64,000 bases of DNA from UBA2357 sp041916775 (GTDB lineage: Bacteria; Pseudomonadota; Gammaproteobacteria; Burkholderiales; Rhodocyclaceae): NCBI GenBank assembly GCA_041916775.1, contig JAYRYZ010000027.1, positions 8,670-72,669 of the forward strand, given 5' to 3'. Under the pieces are notes generated by a model. It was given only the letters and a program-made list of their open reading frames with translations, was not told the origin of the DNA and searched no databases. Shown piece by piece: positions 1 to 9,739 of the stretch (its first letter is position 1; each line of letters begins with the position of its first letter). The position numbers and the translations under genes are program-made.

Positions 1-2
1 GA

Positions 3-998
3 CTCGCCCAACTGCAAAACTGGCTGGCCCGACACTATCCGGACCACGCAATCGGCATCGAGCCGGCGTCGGCCGATGCGAGCTTCCGCCGCTACTTCCG
101 GGTACGCATCGCGGACGCGACCGACACCCTGATCGCGATGGACGCCCCCCCCGCGCACGAGGACTGCGGCCCTTGGCTGAAGGTCGCCGGACTCTTCGCC
201 GAAGCCGGCGTGCATGTCCCGCGGGTGCTCGCGAGCGACGCGGCGCAGGGCTTCATCCTGATGTCCGACCTCGGCAGCCGCACCTACCTCGACGCGCTCA
301 CCGCCGAGAACGCGCACGGCCTCTATGCGGACGCGCTCGGCAGCCTGATCGCAATCCAGCATGCCAGCCGCCCGGGCGTACTGCCCGAATACAGCCGTGA
401 GATGCTGCTGCGCGAGATGCGCCTCTTCCCCGAGTGGTACATCGGCCGCCACATCGGCGTGGATCTCGACGACGCGCAGATCACGTCGCTGGAGGCGATT
501 TTCCAACGCATCGCCGACGTGAACCTCGCCGAACCGCAGGTGTTCGTGCATCGCGACTACCACTGCCGCAACCTGATGCACCTTGCCGAGGGCGGCAACC
601 CGGGCATCATCGACTTTCAGGACGCGGTGTACGGGCCGCTGAGCTACGACCTGGTCTCGCTCTTCAAGGACGCCTACATCCGCTGGGACGAGGAGTTCGT
701 GCTCGACCAGCTCGTGCGCTACTGGGATGCGGCGAGAAAACTCGGCCTGCCGGTGCGCACCGAGTTCGGCGACTTCCTGCGCGACTTTGAATGGATGGGC
801 GTGCAACGCCACCTGAAGGTGCTCGGCATCTTCGCCCGCCTCCACCACCGCGACGGCAAGGACGGTTACCTCAAGGATCTGCCACTGGTGCTCGACTACC
901 TGCGCCGCACCTGTCTGCGTTACGGCGAGCTGAAACCGCTGCTGCGCCTCATCGAACGCCTTCATCCGGACGCGGTGGCTACGGGCTACACCTTCTGA
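3..998 (+). CDS. amgK: AmgK-type cell-wall amino sugar kinase (5' partial)
   Basis: The reading frame is open from base 3, so the start lies outside the window; 331 residues are visible. It is an aminoglycoside-phosphotransferase-fold kinase: the Brenner motif HRDYHCRN (near base 550) is followed by the Mg-binding IIDFQDAVYG. In Pseudomonas, AmgK phosphorylates N-acetylmuramate/GlcNAc at the anomeric position in the cytoplasm, and its product is taken by MurU. Here a MurU-like nucleotidyltransferase starts 11 bases downstream, which strongly supports AmgK over a generic APH. An ATG at 138 lies inside the domain and is not the real start. Confidence 0.85.
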   Translation, partial: LAQLQNWLARHYPDHAIGIEPASADASFRRYFRVRIADATDTLIAMDAPPAHEDCGPWLKVAGLFAEAGVHVPRVLASDAAQGFILMSDLGSRTYLDALTAENAHGLYADALGSLIAIQHASRPGVLPEYSREMLLREMRLFPEWYIGRHIGVDLDDAQITSLEAIFQRIADVNLAEPQVFVHRDYHCRNLMHLAEGGNPGIIDFQDAVYGPLSYDLVSLFKDAYIRWDEEFVLDQLVRYWDAARKLGLPVRTEFGDFLRDFEWMGVQRHLKVLGIFARLHHRDGKDGYLKDLPLVLDYLRRTCLRYGELKPLLRLIERLHPDAVATGYTF

Positions 999-1009
999 CG
1001 CGGGGCGCC

Positions 1010-1708
1010 ATGCACGCAATGATCCTCGCAGCCGGCCGTGGCGAGCGCATGCGCCCGCTCACCGACAGCTGCCCCAAGCCACTGCTGGTGGCGGGCGGCA
1101 AGCCGCTCATCGTCCACCACATCGAGGCGCTGGCGCGCGCAGGGCTGCGTGACATCGTGATCAACCACGCCCACCTCGGTCACATGATCGAGGCCGCGCT
1201 GGGTGACGGCAGCGCCTTCGGGGTGCGCATCCGCTATTCACCGGAGGCGGTGGCGCTGGAGACGGCGGGCGGCATCCTCAACGCGCTGCACTTGCTCGGC
1301 GAGGCGCCCTTTCTCGTCATCAACGGCGACATCCACTGCGACCTCGATCTCGCCACCCTGGTTGCCAGGGCGCCGACGCTCGCGGCCGACGGCGACCGCG
1401 CGCATCTCGTGCTGGTGCCGAACCCGCCGCACCACCCAGAGGGCGACTTCCACCTGGACGGCGGCCGCATCACCCCAGCTTCGGCAGCACGGCTCACCTT
1501 CTCGGGCATCGGCGTGTACCACCCCGCGCTCTTTGCCGATCTCGCCGCGGGCGCGCGTGCGGCGCTCGGGCCGCTGTTGCGCACGGCGATCGCCGCCGGC
1601 CAGGTCAGCGGCCAGCGACATGATGGCGACTGGCTGGACGTCGGCACGCCGGAGCGGCTCGCCGAACTCGACCAGCGGCTCGCCGGCCGCCTCGGCGCAG
1701 AACGATAG
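1010..1708 (+). CDS. murU: MurU-like N-acetylmuramate-1-phosphate uridylyltransferase
   Basis: A 232-residue sugar-nucleotidyltransferase. The N-terminal signature ILAAGRGERMRPLTDSCPKP binds the nucleotide, and NGDIHCDLD carries the metal-binding aspartate. In the AmgK-MurU recycling route it makes UDP-MurNAc from MurNAc-1-P and UTP, bypassing de novo (fosfomycin-sensitive) synthesis. The start is the ATG just after the amgK stop; a longer open frame upstream overlaps amgK and is not expected to be translated. Length and immediate adjacency to amgK fit the family; a glucose-1-phosphate transferase role is the main alternative. Confidence 0.85.
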   Translation: MHAMILAAGRGERMRPLTDSCPKPLLVAGGKPLIVHHIEALARAGLRDIVINHAHLGHMIEAALGDGSAFGVRIRYSPEAVALETAGGILNALHLLGEAPFLVINGDIHCDLDLATLVARAPTLAADGDRAHLVLVPNPPHHPEGDFHLDGGRITPASAARLTFSGIGVYHPALFADLAAGARAALGPLLRTAIAAGQVSGQRHDGDWLDVGTPERLAELDQRLAGRLGAER

Positions 1709-1754
1709 CGCTATCATCCTGTCGACCTTCACCTTCCAACCCAGTGGTGTCCAC

Positions 1755-3116
1755 ATGAACGACCTCGCCCTGCCTCTTTCCGCAACGCAAGGCGCCGCGT
1801 CCGCTGCCGAAGTGTTCCGGAGCCGCCGCCAGCGCCTGATTGCGCGCATGAACGCCAACGGCGGCGGCGTCGCGCTGATCCCCACCGCGCCGGAGGTGCT
1901 GCGCAACCGCGACGCCCACTACGCCTACCGCTACGACAGCTATTTCCACTATCTCACCGGCTTCGGCGAGCCGGAGGCGGTGGTGCTGCTGATCGCCGGC
2001 GACACGCCGAAGTCCATCCTGTTCTGTCGCGAAAAGAACGAAGAGCGCGAGATCTGGGACGGTTTCCGCTACGGTCCCGATGCCGCGCGCGAGGCCTTCG
2101 GCTTCGACGAGGCCTGGACCATCGGCGATCTCGACCGCCGCCTGCCCGAATACCTCGCCGACCAGCCGCTGCTGTGGTGCAGCCTCGGCTACGACGCCGA
2201 CTGGGACGCACGCGTGACACGTGCGCTGAACGCGGTGCGTGCCGCCGCCCGCGCCGGCACGGTGCCGCCGCACAGCATCCGCGACGTGCGCGCCGAGCTG
2301 GACGAGATGCGCCTCGTCAAGGACGCGAGCGAGCTCGCGACGATGCGCCGCGCCGCCGCGATCTCGGCCGAAGCGCACTGCCGCGCGATGCGTGCCACCG
2401 CACCCGGCCGCTTCGAGTACGAGATCGAGGCCGAGCTCCTCCACACCTTCCGCCGCGCCGGCAGTCAGGCGCCCGCCTACAACTCCATCGTCGCGAGCGG
2501 CGCGAACGCGTGCGTGCTGCACTACGTGGAGAACAATCGCCGCATGCAGGACGGCGAACTGCTCCTCATCGACGCCGGCTGCGAGCTCGACGGCTACGCC
2601 TCCGACATCACCCGCAGCTTCCCGGTGAATGGCCGTTTTTCCGCCGCCCAGCGCGACATCTACACCGTCGTGCTGAATGCCCAGGCCGCCGCGCGCGATG
2701 CGATCCGCCCCGGCGCGCACTGGAACGAGCCCCACGAGGCCGCCACCCGCGTCATCGCCGACGGCCTGCGCACACTCAAACTCCTCAAGGGCTCGCTCGA
2801 CGAGATCCTCGAGAGCGGCAGCTACCGCCGCTTCTTCATGCACCGCACCGGCCACTGGCTGGGGCGCGACGTGCATGACGCGGGCGAGTACAAGGCCCAT
2901 GGCGAGTGGCGCAAGCTCGTGCCCGGCATGGTGCTGACGGTCGAGCCCGGCTGTTACATCCGTCCCGGCGACGACATACCGCAGGCCTTCTGGAACATCG
3001 GTGTGCGCATCGAGGACGACGCCGTGGTCACCGTCGATGGCTGCGAGTTCATCACCGACGGCGTGCCGCGCGACATCGCCGAGATCGAGGCATTGATGTC
3101 GGACGCGCGGGCATGA
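1755..3116 (+). CDS. pepP: Xaa-Pro aminopeptidase (aminopeptidase P, M24B)
   Basis: 453 residues. An N-terminal AMP_N domain (RNRDAHYAYRYDSYFHYLTG) precedes a C-terminal pita-bread M24 domain. Dimetal ligands are recognisable as the two Asp of LIDAGCELDGYASDITR, the His of HRTGHWLGRDVHD, Glu of VEPGCYI and Glu of VRIEDDAVV. The enzyme removes N-terminal residues preceding proline in the cytoplasm. It overlaps the next gene by ATGA, so the ubiH-like monooxygenase is translationally coupled; pepP-ubiH linkage is typical of proteobacteria. The start is the ATG preceding MNDLALPL. Confidence 0.93.
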   Translation: MNDLALPLSATQGAASAAEVFRSRRQRLIARMNANGGGVALIPTAPEVLRNRDAHYAYRYDSYFHYLTGFGEPEAVVLLIAGDTPKSILFCREKNEEREIWDGFRYGPDAAREAFGFDEAWTIGDLDRRLPEYLADQPLLWCSLGYDADWDARVTRALNAVRAAARAGTVPPHSIRDVRAELDEMRLVKDASELATMRRAAAISAEAHCRAMRATAPGRFEYEIEAELLHTFRRAGSQAPAYNSIVASGANACVLHYVENNRRMQDGELLLIDAGCELDGYASDITRSFPVNGRFSAAQRDIYTVVLNAQAAARDAIRPGAHWNEPHEAATRVIADGLRTLKLLKGSLDEILESGSYRRFFMHRTGHWLGRDVHDAGEYKAHGEWRKLVPGMVLTVEPGCYIRPGDDIPQAFWNIGVRIEDDAVVTVDGCEFITDGVPRDIAEIEALMSDARA

Positions 3117-4282
3117 AGGACTGCGACGTCCTCATCGTCGGCGCCGGCCCGGTCGGCCTCGCCACCGCGCTGGCGCTGCGCGACGCCGGACTCGCGGTGG
3201 TGGTCGCGGATGCGCGTGCAGAGGGCGCGGCGTGCCAGGATCCGCGCACGCTGGCGCTGTCCCACGGCACGCGCCAGACACTGGAACGCCTCGGCGCCTG
3301 GCAAGGGCTGCAGGCGACGCCGATCACGCGCATCCACGTCTCGCAGCAGCACGGCTTCGGGCGCACGCTGATCCGCGCGGAGGAAGAGGACGTTCCGGCA
3401 CTCGGCCATGTGGTGTCGGCAGGCGCGCTCGCGAGCGTGCTGCTGGCTCGGTTGAAGTACACCGGCACCACCCTGCTGCATGGTGCCCAGGTCGGCGAGA
3501 GCAGACTCCCCCGGGACGATGTCGCCGCCGGCAGCGAACAGCTGACCGTGACCCTCAGGATCGATGGCGGCGAAGCGCGCATCCGCACCCGCCTCCTGGC
3601 CTGCGCCGAGGGCCGCCTGTCGGAGTCCGGCTCCGAGACGGTCACGCGCCACTACGGCCAGCACGCGCTGATCGGCTTCGTCGAGGCACGCGGCGGCCAT
3701 GCCAACACCGCCTACGAGCGCTTCACGCCGGACGGCCCGGTGGCGCTCCTGCCCTGTGGCGAAGCCTTCGCGCTGGTGCACGTGTGCCCGCCGGAGCGGG
3801 CCGCGGCGCTGATGGCGCTGGATGACGCCAGCTACCTCGCGGTGCTGCAATCCCACCTCGGCCGGCGGGTGACGCTCGCCAAGGTGGGCGAGCGCCTCTG
3901 CTACCCGCTTGCGCTGCGCTACCGCAAGGCGGTGACCGCCACGCGCACCGCCTGGCTCGGCAACGCGGCACAGACCCTGCACCCCGTCGCGGGCCAGGGC
4001 TTCAATCTGGCATTGCGCGACGTATGGGCGCTCGCCGAGGCCATCCACCGCCACCCCGGCGACCCCGGCGGCGAAGCCGTGCTGGCCGCCTACCAACGCG
4101 CCCGCGCGCTCGATCGCCGTGGCACCATCACCTTCACCGACACCCTGGTGCGACTCTTCAGCAACGACGTCCCGCCGCTGCGCCACCTGCGCGGCGCCGG
4201 CCTGCTTGCGCTCGACATGCTGCCGCCGCTGCGCAGCTTCGTCGCGCGCCGAATGATGTTCGGCGCACGCGCCTGGCCCTGA
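3113..4282 (+). CDS. ubiH: UbiH/VisC-family FAD-dependent monooxygenase
   Basis: 389 residues. The N-terminal FAD Rossmann motif is VGAGPVGLATALALRDAG and the second FAD motif is GNAAQTLHPVAGQGFNLALRD. These are hallmarks of the UbiH/UbiF/UbiI/COQ6 aromatic hydroxylases of ubiquinone biosynthesis. The start ATG overlaps the pepP stop (ATGA). Which ring position is hydroxylated cannot be told from sequence alone; several betaproteobacteria use UbiH-like proteins of broadened regioselectivity, so the symbol is by similarity and by linkage to pepP. Confidence 0.8.
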   Translation: MKDCDVLIVGAGPVGLATALALRDAGLAVVVADARAEGAACQDPRTLALSHGTRQTLERLGAWQGLQATPITRIHVSQQHGFGRTLIRAEEEDVPALGHVVSAGALASVLLARLKYTGTTLLHGAQVGESRLPRDDVAAGSEQLTVTLRIDGGEARIRTRLLACAEGRLSESGSETVTRHYGQHALIGFVEARGGHANTAYERFTPDGPVALLPCGEAFALVHVCPPERAAALMALDDASYLAVLQSHLGRRVTLAKVGERLCYPLALRYRKAVTATRTAWLGNAAQTLHPVAGQGFNLALRDVWALAEAIHRHPGDPGGEAVLAAYQRARALDRRGTITFTDTLVRLFSNDVPPLRHLRGAGLLALDMLPPLRSFVARRMMFGARAWP

Positions 4283-4434
4283 CGGAGCGCACGACGCCGG
4301 AACGCCGGTCCGGCGCGGACGCACACCCGCTGGAACACGTTTCCCCCCGTTACCGGTGTGTAAGCTGTTCAGCGCACGGCGGCCTTGGGTTAGAATCGCG
4401 ATCTTTGATTTCTGGCGCGCGCGCCGTTCCCGCC

Positions 4435-5457
4435 ATGCAGTTCTGCGGCTTCACCCTGCGCAACAACCTCTTCGTTGCCCCGATGGCCGGGGTCACCGAC
4501 CGCCCGTTCCGCCAGCTCTGCAAGAAGCTCGGCGCGGGTGTGGCCGTGTCCGAGATGGTCACCTCGAACTCGCTCCTGTACGGCAGCGCCAAGACGCAGC
4601 GACGCGCCAACCACGAGGGCGAGGTCGATCCGATCTCGGTGCAGATCGCCGGTGCCGATCCGGCGATGATGGCCGAGGCGGCGCGTTACAACGCCGACCG
4701 CGGCGCGCAGATCATCGACATCAACATGGGCTGCCCGGCGAAGAAGGTGTGCAACGTGATGGCGGGCTCGGCGCTGATGCAGGACGAACCACTCGTCGCG
4801 CGCATCCTCGAGGCGGTGGTGAAGGCCGTGCCCGATACGCCGGTGACGCTCAAGTTCCGCACCGGCTGGAACCGCGACAACCGCAACGCCCCCACCATCG
4901 CGCGCATCGCCGAGGATGCCGGCATCCGCGCGATCGCGATCCACGGCCGCACTCGCGCCGACCAATACACCGGCGAAGCCGAGTACGACACCATCGCGCA
5001 TGTGAAGACGCTGGTGAGGATCCCGGTGATCGCCAACGGCGACATCACCACCCCCGAGAAGGCGAAGTTCGTGCTCCGACACACCGGCGCAGACGGCGTC
5101 ATGATCGGCCGCGCCGCCCAAGGCCGGCCGTGGATTTTCCGCGAGATCGCGCACTACCTCGCCACCGGCGAGCACCTGCCGCCGCCGCTCGTCTCGGAGA
5201 TCCTGCAGGTGTGCCGCGAACATCTCGCCGACCTCTACGCCTTCTACGGCGAGGAAACCGGCGTCAAGATCGCGCGCAAGCATATCTCTTGGTACACCAA
5301 GGGCCTGGTCGGCTCGGCCGCGTTCCGCCGCATGATGAACCAGCTCGCCGACATCGATGCGCAGCTCGCCGCGGTGGACACGTTCTTCGGCCAGCTCGCC
5401 GAACACGACAACCGTCTGCGTTACGAAGAAGACTACCCGCAGGAGCTCGCCGCATGA
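4435..5457 (+). CDS. dusB: tRNA-dihydrouridine synthase B
   Basis: 340 residues, TIM-barrel FMN enzyme. It shows MAGVTDRPFRQLCKKLGAG at the N terminus, NMGCPAKKVCN with the catalytic Cys, then IHGRTR, ANGDITTPEKA and IGRAAQGRPWIF for FMN phosphate binding. It reduces uridine in the D loop of tRNA. The start ATG at MQFCGF matches the family; the open frame upstream is GC-driven. A TAGAAT box at 4391-4396 is a possible -10 element. The stop overlaps the fis start by ATGA, reproducing the classical dusB-fis operon. Confidence 0.93.
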   Translation: MQFCGFTLRNNLFVAPMAGVTDRPFRQLCKKLGAGVAVSEMVTSNSLLYGSAKTQRRANHEGEVDPISVQIAGADPAMMAEAARYNADRGAQIIDINMGCPAKKVCNVMAGSALMQDEPLVARILEAVVKAVPDTPVTLKFRTGWNRDNRNAPTIARIAEDAGIRAIAIHGRTRADQYTGEAEYDTIAHVKTLVRIPVIANGDITTPEKAKFVLRHTGADGVMIGRAAQGRPWIFREIAHYLATGEHLPPPLVSEILQVCREHLADLYAFYGEETGVKIARKHISWYTKGLVGSAAFRRMMNQLADIDAQLAAVDTFFGQLAEHDNRLRYEEDYPQELAA

Positions 5458-5690
5458 GCCGCAGCAACGACATCGCCGAGTCGGTACACCGCACCCTGGA
5501 CCAGTACTTCCGCGACCTCGACGGGGAAAAGCCGGCCGCGATCTACGACATGGTGCTGCGCACCGTGGAGCGACCGATGCTCGAGTTCGTGCTGCGCCAG
5601 ACCAACGGCAACCAGACCGCCGCGGCCGAGATCCTCGGCATCAACCGCAACACCCTGCGCCGCAAGCTGTCCGAGTACGAGCTGCTCTGA
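5454..5690 (+). CDS. fis: DNA-binding protein Fis
   Basis: 78 residues. The C-terminal helix-turn-helix NQTAAAEILGINRNTLRRKL is nearly canonical Fis, preceded by the dimerisation helices. Fis is a nucleoid protein that activates rRNA promoters and modulates site-specific recombination. The N-terminal arm is shorter than in E. coli (98 aa), as in other betaproteobacteria. It is coupled to dusB by ATGA. The name is secure; direct regulation of genes in this window is not shown. Confidence 0.93.
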   Translation: MSRSNDIAESVHRTLDQYFRDLDGEKPAAIYDMVLRTVERPMLEFVLRQTNGNQTAAAEILGINRNTLRRKLSEYELL

Positions 5691-5751
5691 GTCGGCCTGC
5701 CGCCGGCCGCGCCCGCCCTCGCCTTTTCTGTCCTTACCTGCGATCGTCACG

Positions 5752-7326
5752 ATGAAAGTCACTCAAGCCCTGATCAGCGTCTCCGACAAGCGCGGCGTTG
5801 TCGACCTTGCCCGCGGTCTCGACGCCCTCGGCGTCAAGCTGCTGTCGACCGGCGGCACCGCCAGCCTGCTGCGCGAGGCCGGCCTGCCCGTCACGGATGT
5901 CTCCGAGCACACCGGTTTCCCGGAGATGCTCGACGGCCGGGTGAAGACCCTGCACCCGACGGTGCACGGCGGCATTCTTGCGCGCCGCGACCTGCCCGAG
6001 CACCTCGACACCATCGCGGCGCACGGCATCAGCCGCATCGACCTGGTGGTGGTGAACCTCTACCCCTTCCAGCAGACGATCGCCAAGCCGGATTGCAGCC
6101 TCGAGGACGCGATCGAGAACATCGACATCGGCGGCCCGACGATGGTGCGCGCGGCAGCCAAGAACCATGGCGACGAGAGCGGCGGGGTCGGCATCGTCAC
6201 CGACCCGGCCGATTACGACGCCATCCTCGCCGAACTGCGCGACAACGGCGGCGCGCTCGGTTACCGCACCCGCTTCAGCCTCGCGGTGAAGGCCTTCACC
6301 CACACCGCACGCTACGACAGCGCGATCTCGAACTACCTCACCGCGCTCGCCGAGGACGGCTCGAAGAAGGCCTTCCCAGACTGTTACCAGCTCGCCTTCG
6401 ACAAGGTGCAGGATCTGCGCTACGGCGAGAACCCGCACCAGCAGGCGGCCTTCTACCGCGAACCGAACGCACCCGAAGGCGCCATCGCCGCCTATCGCCA
6501 GTTGCAGGGCAAGGAGCTGTCGTACAACAACATCGCCGACGCCGACGCGGCCTGGGAGTGCGTCAAGGCCTTCGACGGCGAAGTCGCCTGCGTCATCGTC
6601 AAGCATGCCAACCCGTGCGGCGTCGCGGTTGCGGCGAACCCGCTGGAGGCCTACCGCAAGGCCTTCTCCACTGATCCGACCTCGGCCTTCGGCGGCATCA
6701 TCGCGTTCAACTGCGAGGTCGATCGTGCCGCCGCCGAGGCGGTCTCGGCGCAGTTCCTCGAAGTGCTGATCGCGCCCGCCTACACCGCCGACGCACTCGC
6801 ACTGCTCGCTGCGAAGCAGAACGTGCGCGTGCTGACCTGCCCGCTCGGCAAGCCGGCCGGCGCCCTCGACACCAAGCGTGTCGGCGGCGGTCTGCTGGTG
6901 CAGAGCGCCGACGAGGCGCGCATCCAGGCGGCCGACCTCAAGCTCGTCACCCAGCGTGCGCCCACCCCGACCGAGCTCGCCGACCTGCTCTTCGCCTGGC
7001 GGGTGGCGAAGTACGTGAAGTCCAACGCCATCGTGTACTGCCGTGACGGCATGACGGTCGGCGTCGGCGCGGGGCAGATGAGCCGGGTGGATTCGGCCCG
7101 CATCGCCGCGATCAAGGCCGAGAACGCCGGCCTCACCGTCAAGGGCTCGGTGGTCGCGTCGGATGCCTTCTTCCCCTTCCGGGACGGCCTCGACGTGCTC
7201 GCCAAGGCGGGCGCCACCGCGGTGATCCAGCCGGGTGGATCGATGCGCGACGCCGAGGTGATCGCCGCCGCCGACGAGCAGGGCATCGCGATGGTGCTTA
7301 CCGGCTTCCGCCACTTCCGCCACTGA
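5752..7326 (+). CDS. purH: bifunctional AICAR formyltransferase/IMP cyclohydrolase
   Basis: 524 residues, full length. The N-terminal MGS-like IMP cyclohydrolase domain shows STGGTASLLREAGLPV and DGRVKTLHPTVHGGIL. The C-terminal AICAR transformylase has DLRYGENPHQQAAFYRE and the catalytic Lys-His in VKHANPCGVA. It catalyses the last two steps of de novo purine synthesis. It stands 61 bases after fis and 67 bases before purD, both co-directional, forming a purine cluster. Confidence 0.96.
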   Translation: MKVTQALISVSDKRGVVDLARGLDALGVKLLSTGGTASLLREAGLPVTDVSEHTGFPEMLDGRVKTLHPTVHGGILARRDLPEHLDTIAAHGISRIDLVVVNLYPFQQTIAKPDCSLEDAIENIDIGGPTMVRAAAKNHGDESGGVGIVTDPADYDAILAELRDNGGALGYRTRFSLAVKAFTHTARYDSAISNYLTALAEDGSKKAFPDCYQLAFDKVQDLRYGENPHQQAAFYREPNAPEGAIAAYRQLQGKELSYNNIADADAAWECVKAFDGEVACVIVKHANPCGVAVAANPLEAYRKAFSTDPTSAFGGIIAFNCEVDRAAAEAVSAQFLEVLIAPAYTADALALLAAKQNVRVLTCPLGKPAGALDTKRVGGGLLVQSADEARIQAADLKLVTQRAPTPTELADLLFAWRVAKYVKSNAIVYCRDGMTVGVGAGQMSRVDSARIAAIKAENAGLTVKGSVVASDAFFPFRDGLDVLAKAGATAVIQPGGSMRDAEVIAAADEQGIAMVLTGFRHFRH

Positions 7327-7393
7327 TAACCATGCTCCGGTGGGCAACATGCGCCGGAGCATCGCCCCCGACTCCATAAAGCGACCCTCCAGC

Positions 7394-8671
7394 ATGAAAG
7401 TCCTCGTCATCGGCTCCGGCGGCCGCGAACACGCAATCGCGTGGAAGCTCGCCCAGTCCCCCAAGGTCACCCGGGTGCTCGTCGCCCCCGGCAACGCGGG
7501 TACCGCGCGCGAAGCGCTGGTCGAGAATGTTGCGGTCACCGACATCGACGCGCTGGTGCGCCTCGCCCGCAACGAGAACGTGCAGTTCACCGTGGTCGGC
7601 CCCGAGGCACCGCTCGCCGCAGGCGTGGTGGATGCCTTCCGTGCCGCCGGCCTGCGCATCTTCGGCCCGACCCGGGCGGCCGCCCAGCTCGAAAGCTCCA
7701 AGGACTTCGCGAAGCGCTTCCTGGTACGTCACGGCATCCCCACCGCGCGCTACGAGACCTTCTCCGACGCCGCCGCTGCGCATGCCTACATCGATCGGGA
7801 AGGCGCGCCCATCGTCATCAAGGCCGACGGCCTCGCCGCCGGCAAGGGCGTGGTCGTCGCGATGACGTCGGACGAGGCACACGCCGCGATCGACCGCATG
7901 CTGGTCGACAACCGCATGGGGGACGCCGGCGCGCGCGTCGTCATCGAGGAGTTCATGCAGGGCGAGGAAGCGAGCTTCATCGTCATGGCCGATGGCCGCA
8001 ACGTGCTGGCACTCGCCACCAGCCAGGATCACAAACGCCTGCAGGACGACGACGCGGGCCCCAACACCGGCGGCATGGGCGCGTATTCTCCGGCTCCGGT
8101 GGTCACGCCCGAGGTTCACGCCAAGGCGATGCGCGAGATCATCCAGCCGACGCTCGCCGGCATGGCGGCCGAGGGCCACGCCTACACCGGTTTCCTCTAT
8201 GCCGGACTGATGATCGACGACGCCGGCCAACCACGCGTGGTCGAGTTCAACTGCCGCCTCGGCGATCCGGAAACCCAGCCTATCCTGATGCGCCTCAAGA
8301 CCGATTTCACCGATCTCCTCGAAGCCGGCATCGACGGTCGCTTGGACGAAGTCGAGGCCGAGTGGGACCGTCGCATCGCGCTCGGTGTGGTGATGGCCGC
8401 GCACGGCTACCCGGAAGAACCACGCAAGGGCGACGCGATCGCCGGCCTGCCGGAGGCTGCACGCGAGGATGTGCACGTGTTCCACGCCGGCACCGCCGAG
8501 CGTGGCGGCAACGTCGTCACCGCCGGTGGCCGGGTGCTGTGCGTGACGGCGCTGGGCGACAACATCCGCCATGCGCAGAAGGCGGCCTACGAGGTGGCGG
8601 ATGCGATCGTCTTCGACGGCCGCCAGTATCGGCGCGACATCGGCTTCCGCGCGATTGCGCGGAAGAGCTGA
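7394..8671 (+). CDS. purD: phosphoribosylamine-glycine ligase
   Basis: 425 residues. The N-terminal motif MKVLVIGSGGREHAIAWKL is diagnostic, followed by the ATP-grasp core (IKADGLAAGKGVVVA, SQDHKRLQDDDAGPNTGGMG, EFNCRLGDPETQ). It condenses phosphoribosylamine with glycine (GAR synthetase). The ATG at 7394 is chosen because conservation starts there; an in-frame upstream start at 7340 would add 18 unsupported residues. It lies between purH and hemF in one transcriptional direction. Confidence 0.96.
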   Translation: MKVLVIGSGGREHAIAWKLAQSPKVTRVLVAPGNAGTAREALVENVAVTDIDALVRLARNENVQFTVVGPEAPLAAGVVDAFRAAGLRIFGPTRAAAQLESSKDFAKRFLVRHGIPTARYETFSDAAAAHAYIDREGAPIVIKADGLAAGKGVVVAMTSDEAHAAIDRMLVDNRMGDAGARVVIEEFMQGEEASFIVMADGRNVLALATSQDHKRLQDDDAGPNTGGMGAYSPAPVVTPEVHAKAMREIIQPTLAGMAAEGHAYTGFLYAGLMIDDAGQPRVVEFNCRLGDPETQPILMRLKTDFTDLLEAGIDGRLDEVEAEWDRRIALGVVMAAHGYPEEPRKGDAIAGLPEAAREDVHVFHAGTAERGGNVVTAGGRVLCVTALGDNIRHAQKAAYEVADAIVFDGRQYRRDIGFRAIARKS

Positions 8672-8692
8672 ACACAGCTTGCGGACACACGC

Positions 8693-9607
8693 ATGAACAT
8701 CGACGTCGCCAGCATTAAGACCTACTTCACCGGCCTGCAGGCGGGCATCGTCTCGGCGCTCGAGGCCTTCGACGGCAACACCTTCCGCGCCGACGGATGG
8801 ACCCGCCCGGGCGGCGGCGGCGGGCTCAGCCGCGTCATCGAGGACGGCCGCTTCTTCGAGCGCGGCGGGGTGAACTTCTCGCATGTCACCGGGGACGCGA
8901 TGCCCGGCTCCGCCACCGCCCACCGGCGCGAACTCGCCGGGCGTGCCTTCGAGGCGATGGGGGTGTCGCTCGTCCTGCACCCGCGCAACCCGCACTGCCC
9001 CACGGTGCACATGAACGTACGCTTCTTCATCGCCAGCGCGCCCGACGCGGCGCCGGTGTGGTGGTTCGGCGGCGGCATGGACCTCACCCCCTACTACCCG
9101 CTGGAAGAAGATGTACGCCACTTCCACCACGTCTGCCGCGAGGCGGTGCTGCCCTTCGGCGGCAACGCGGAACACCAGCGGCTCAAGGCGTGGTGCGACC
9201 GCTACTTCCACCTCAAACACCGCAACGAGGCACGCGGCGTCGGCGGACTCTTCTTCGACGACCTGGGGGCGGACGGACAGACGGAGTTCGCCCGGGCCTT
9301 CGGGCTCACTCGTAGCGTCGGCGACGCCTTCCTGCCGGCCTACCTGCCCATCGTCGAACGCCGCCGCGACATGCCCTATGGCGAGCGCGAGCGCGACTTC
9401 CAGGCCTACCGGCGCGGGCGCTACGTGGAGTTCAACCTGGTGTTCGACCGTGGCACCCTGTTCGGCCTTCAGTCCGGCGGTCGTACCGAATCCATCCTGA
9501 TGTCGATGCCGCCGATCGTGAAGTGGCGCTACGACTGGGCGCCGGAGCCCGGCTCGGCAGAGGCGCGCCTCTACACCGACTTTCTGCCACCGCGCGACTG
9601 GATCTGA
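8693..9607 (+). CDS. hemF: oxygen-dependent coproporphyrinogen III oxidase
   Basis: 304 residues. Signature blocks include WWFGGGMDLTPYYP, EARGVGGLFFDDL and YVEFNLVFDRGTLFGLQSGG, covering the active site of aerobic CPO. It decarboxylates coproporphyrinogen III to protoporphyrinogen IX using O2. It follows purD by 21 bases, so co-transcription with purH-purD is likely. The tetrapyrrole genes hemCDXY lie immediately downstream in convergent orientation, separated by a strong hairpin. Confidence 0.95.
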   Translation: MNIDVASIKTYFTGLQAGIVSALEAFDGNTFRADGWTRPGGGGGLSRVIEDGRFFERGGVNFSHVTGDAMPGSATAHRRELAGRAFEAMGVSLVLHPRNPHCPTVHMNVRFFIASAPDAAPVWWFGGGMDLTPYYPLEEDVRHFHHVCREAVLPFGGNAEHQRLKAWCDRYFHLKHRNEARGVGGLFFDDLGADGQTEFARAFGLTRSVGDAFLPAYLPIVERRRDMPYGERERDFQAYRRGRYVEFNLVFDRGTLFGLQSGGRTESILMSMPPIVKWRYDWAPEPGSAEARLYTDFLPPRDWI

Positions 9608-9676
9608 AAGCCACGCGGAAAACCGGCGCTGCAGGCACGAACGCCGCCGCCGTCGCGCGCACCAGCGGCATCGACC

Positions 9677-9718
9677 CACAAAGCCATCGGCCCGCTATTG
9701 CGGGCCGATGGCTTTGTG
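9677..9718. terminator. perfect 18-bp hairpin between convergent hemF and hemY
   Basis: An exact inverted repeat, 9677-9694 against 9701-9718, with a 6-base CTATTG loop, sits in the 132-base gap between the convergent hemF and hemY. The strand-symmetric position suggests a bidirectional terminator. It lacks a long T tract on either side, so it may act with Rho or as an mRNA 3'-end stabiliser. Confidence 0.6.
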
Positions 9719-9739
9719 AAACCGATGCTGTACCGGACC

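Noticed and set aside
1203..1754. N-terminal extension of PepP through the murU gene.
   Set aside because: The frame is open because of GC bias and lies over murU in another frame; conservation of PepP begins after the ATG at 1755.
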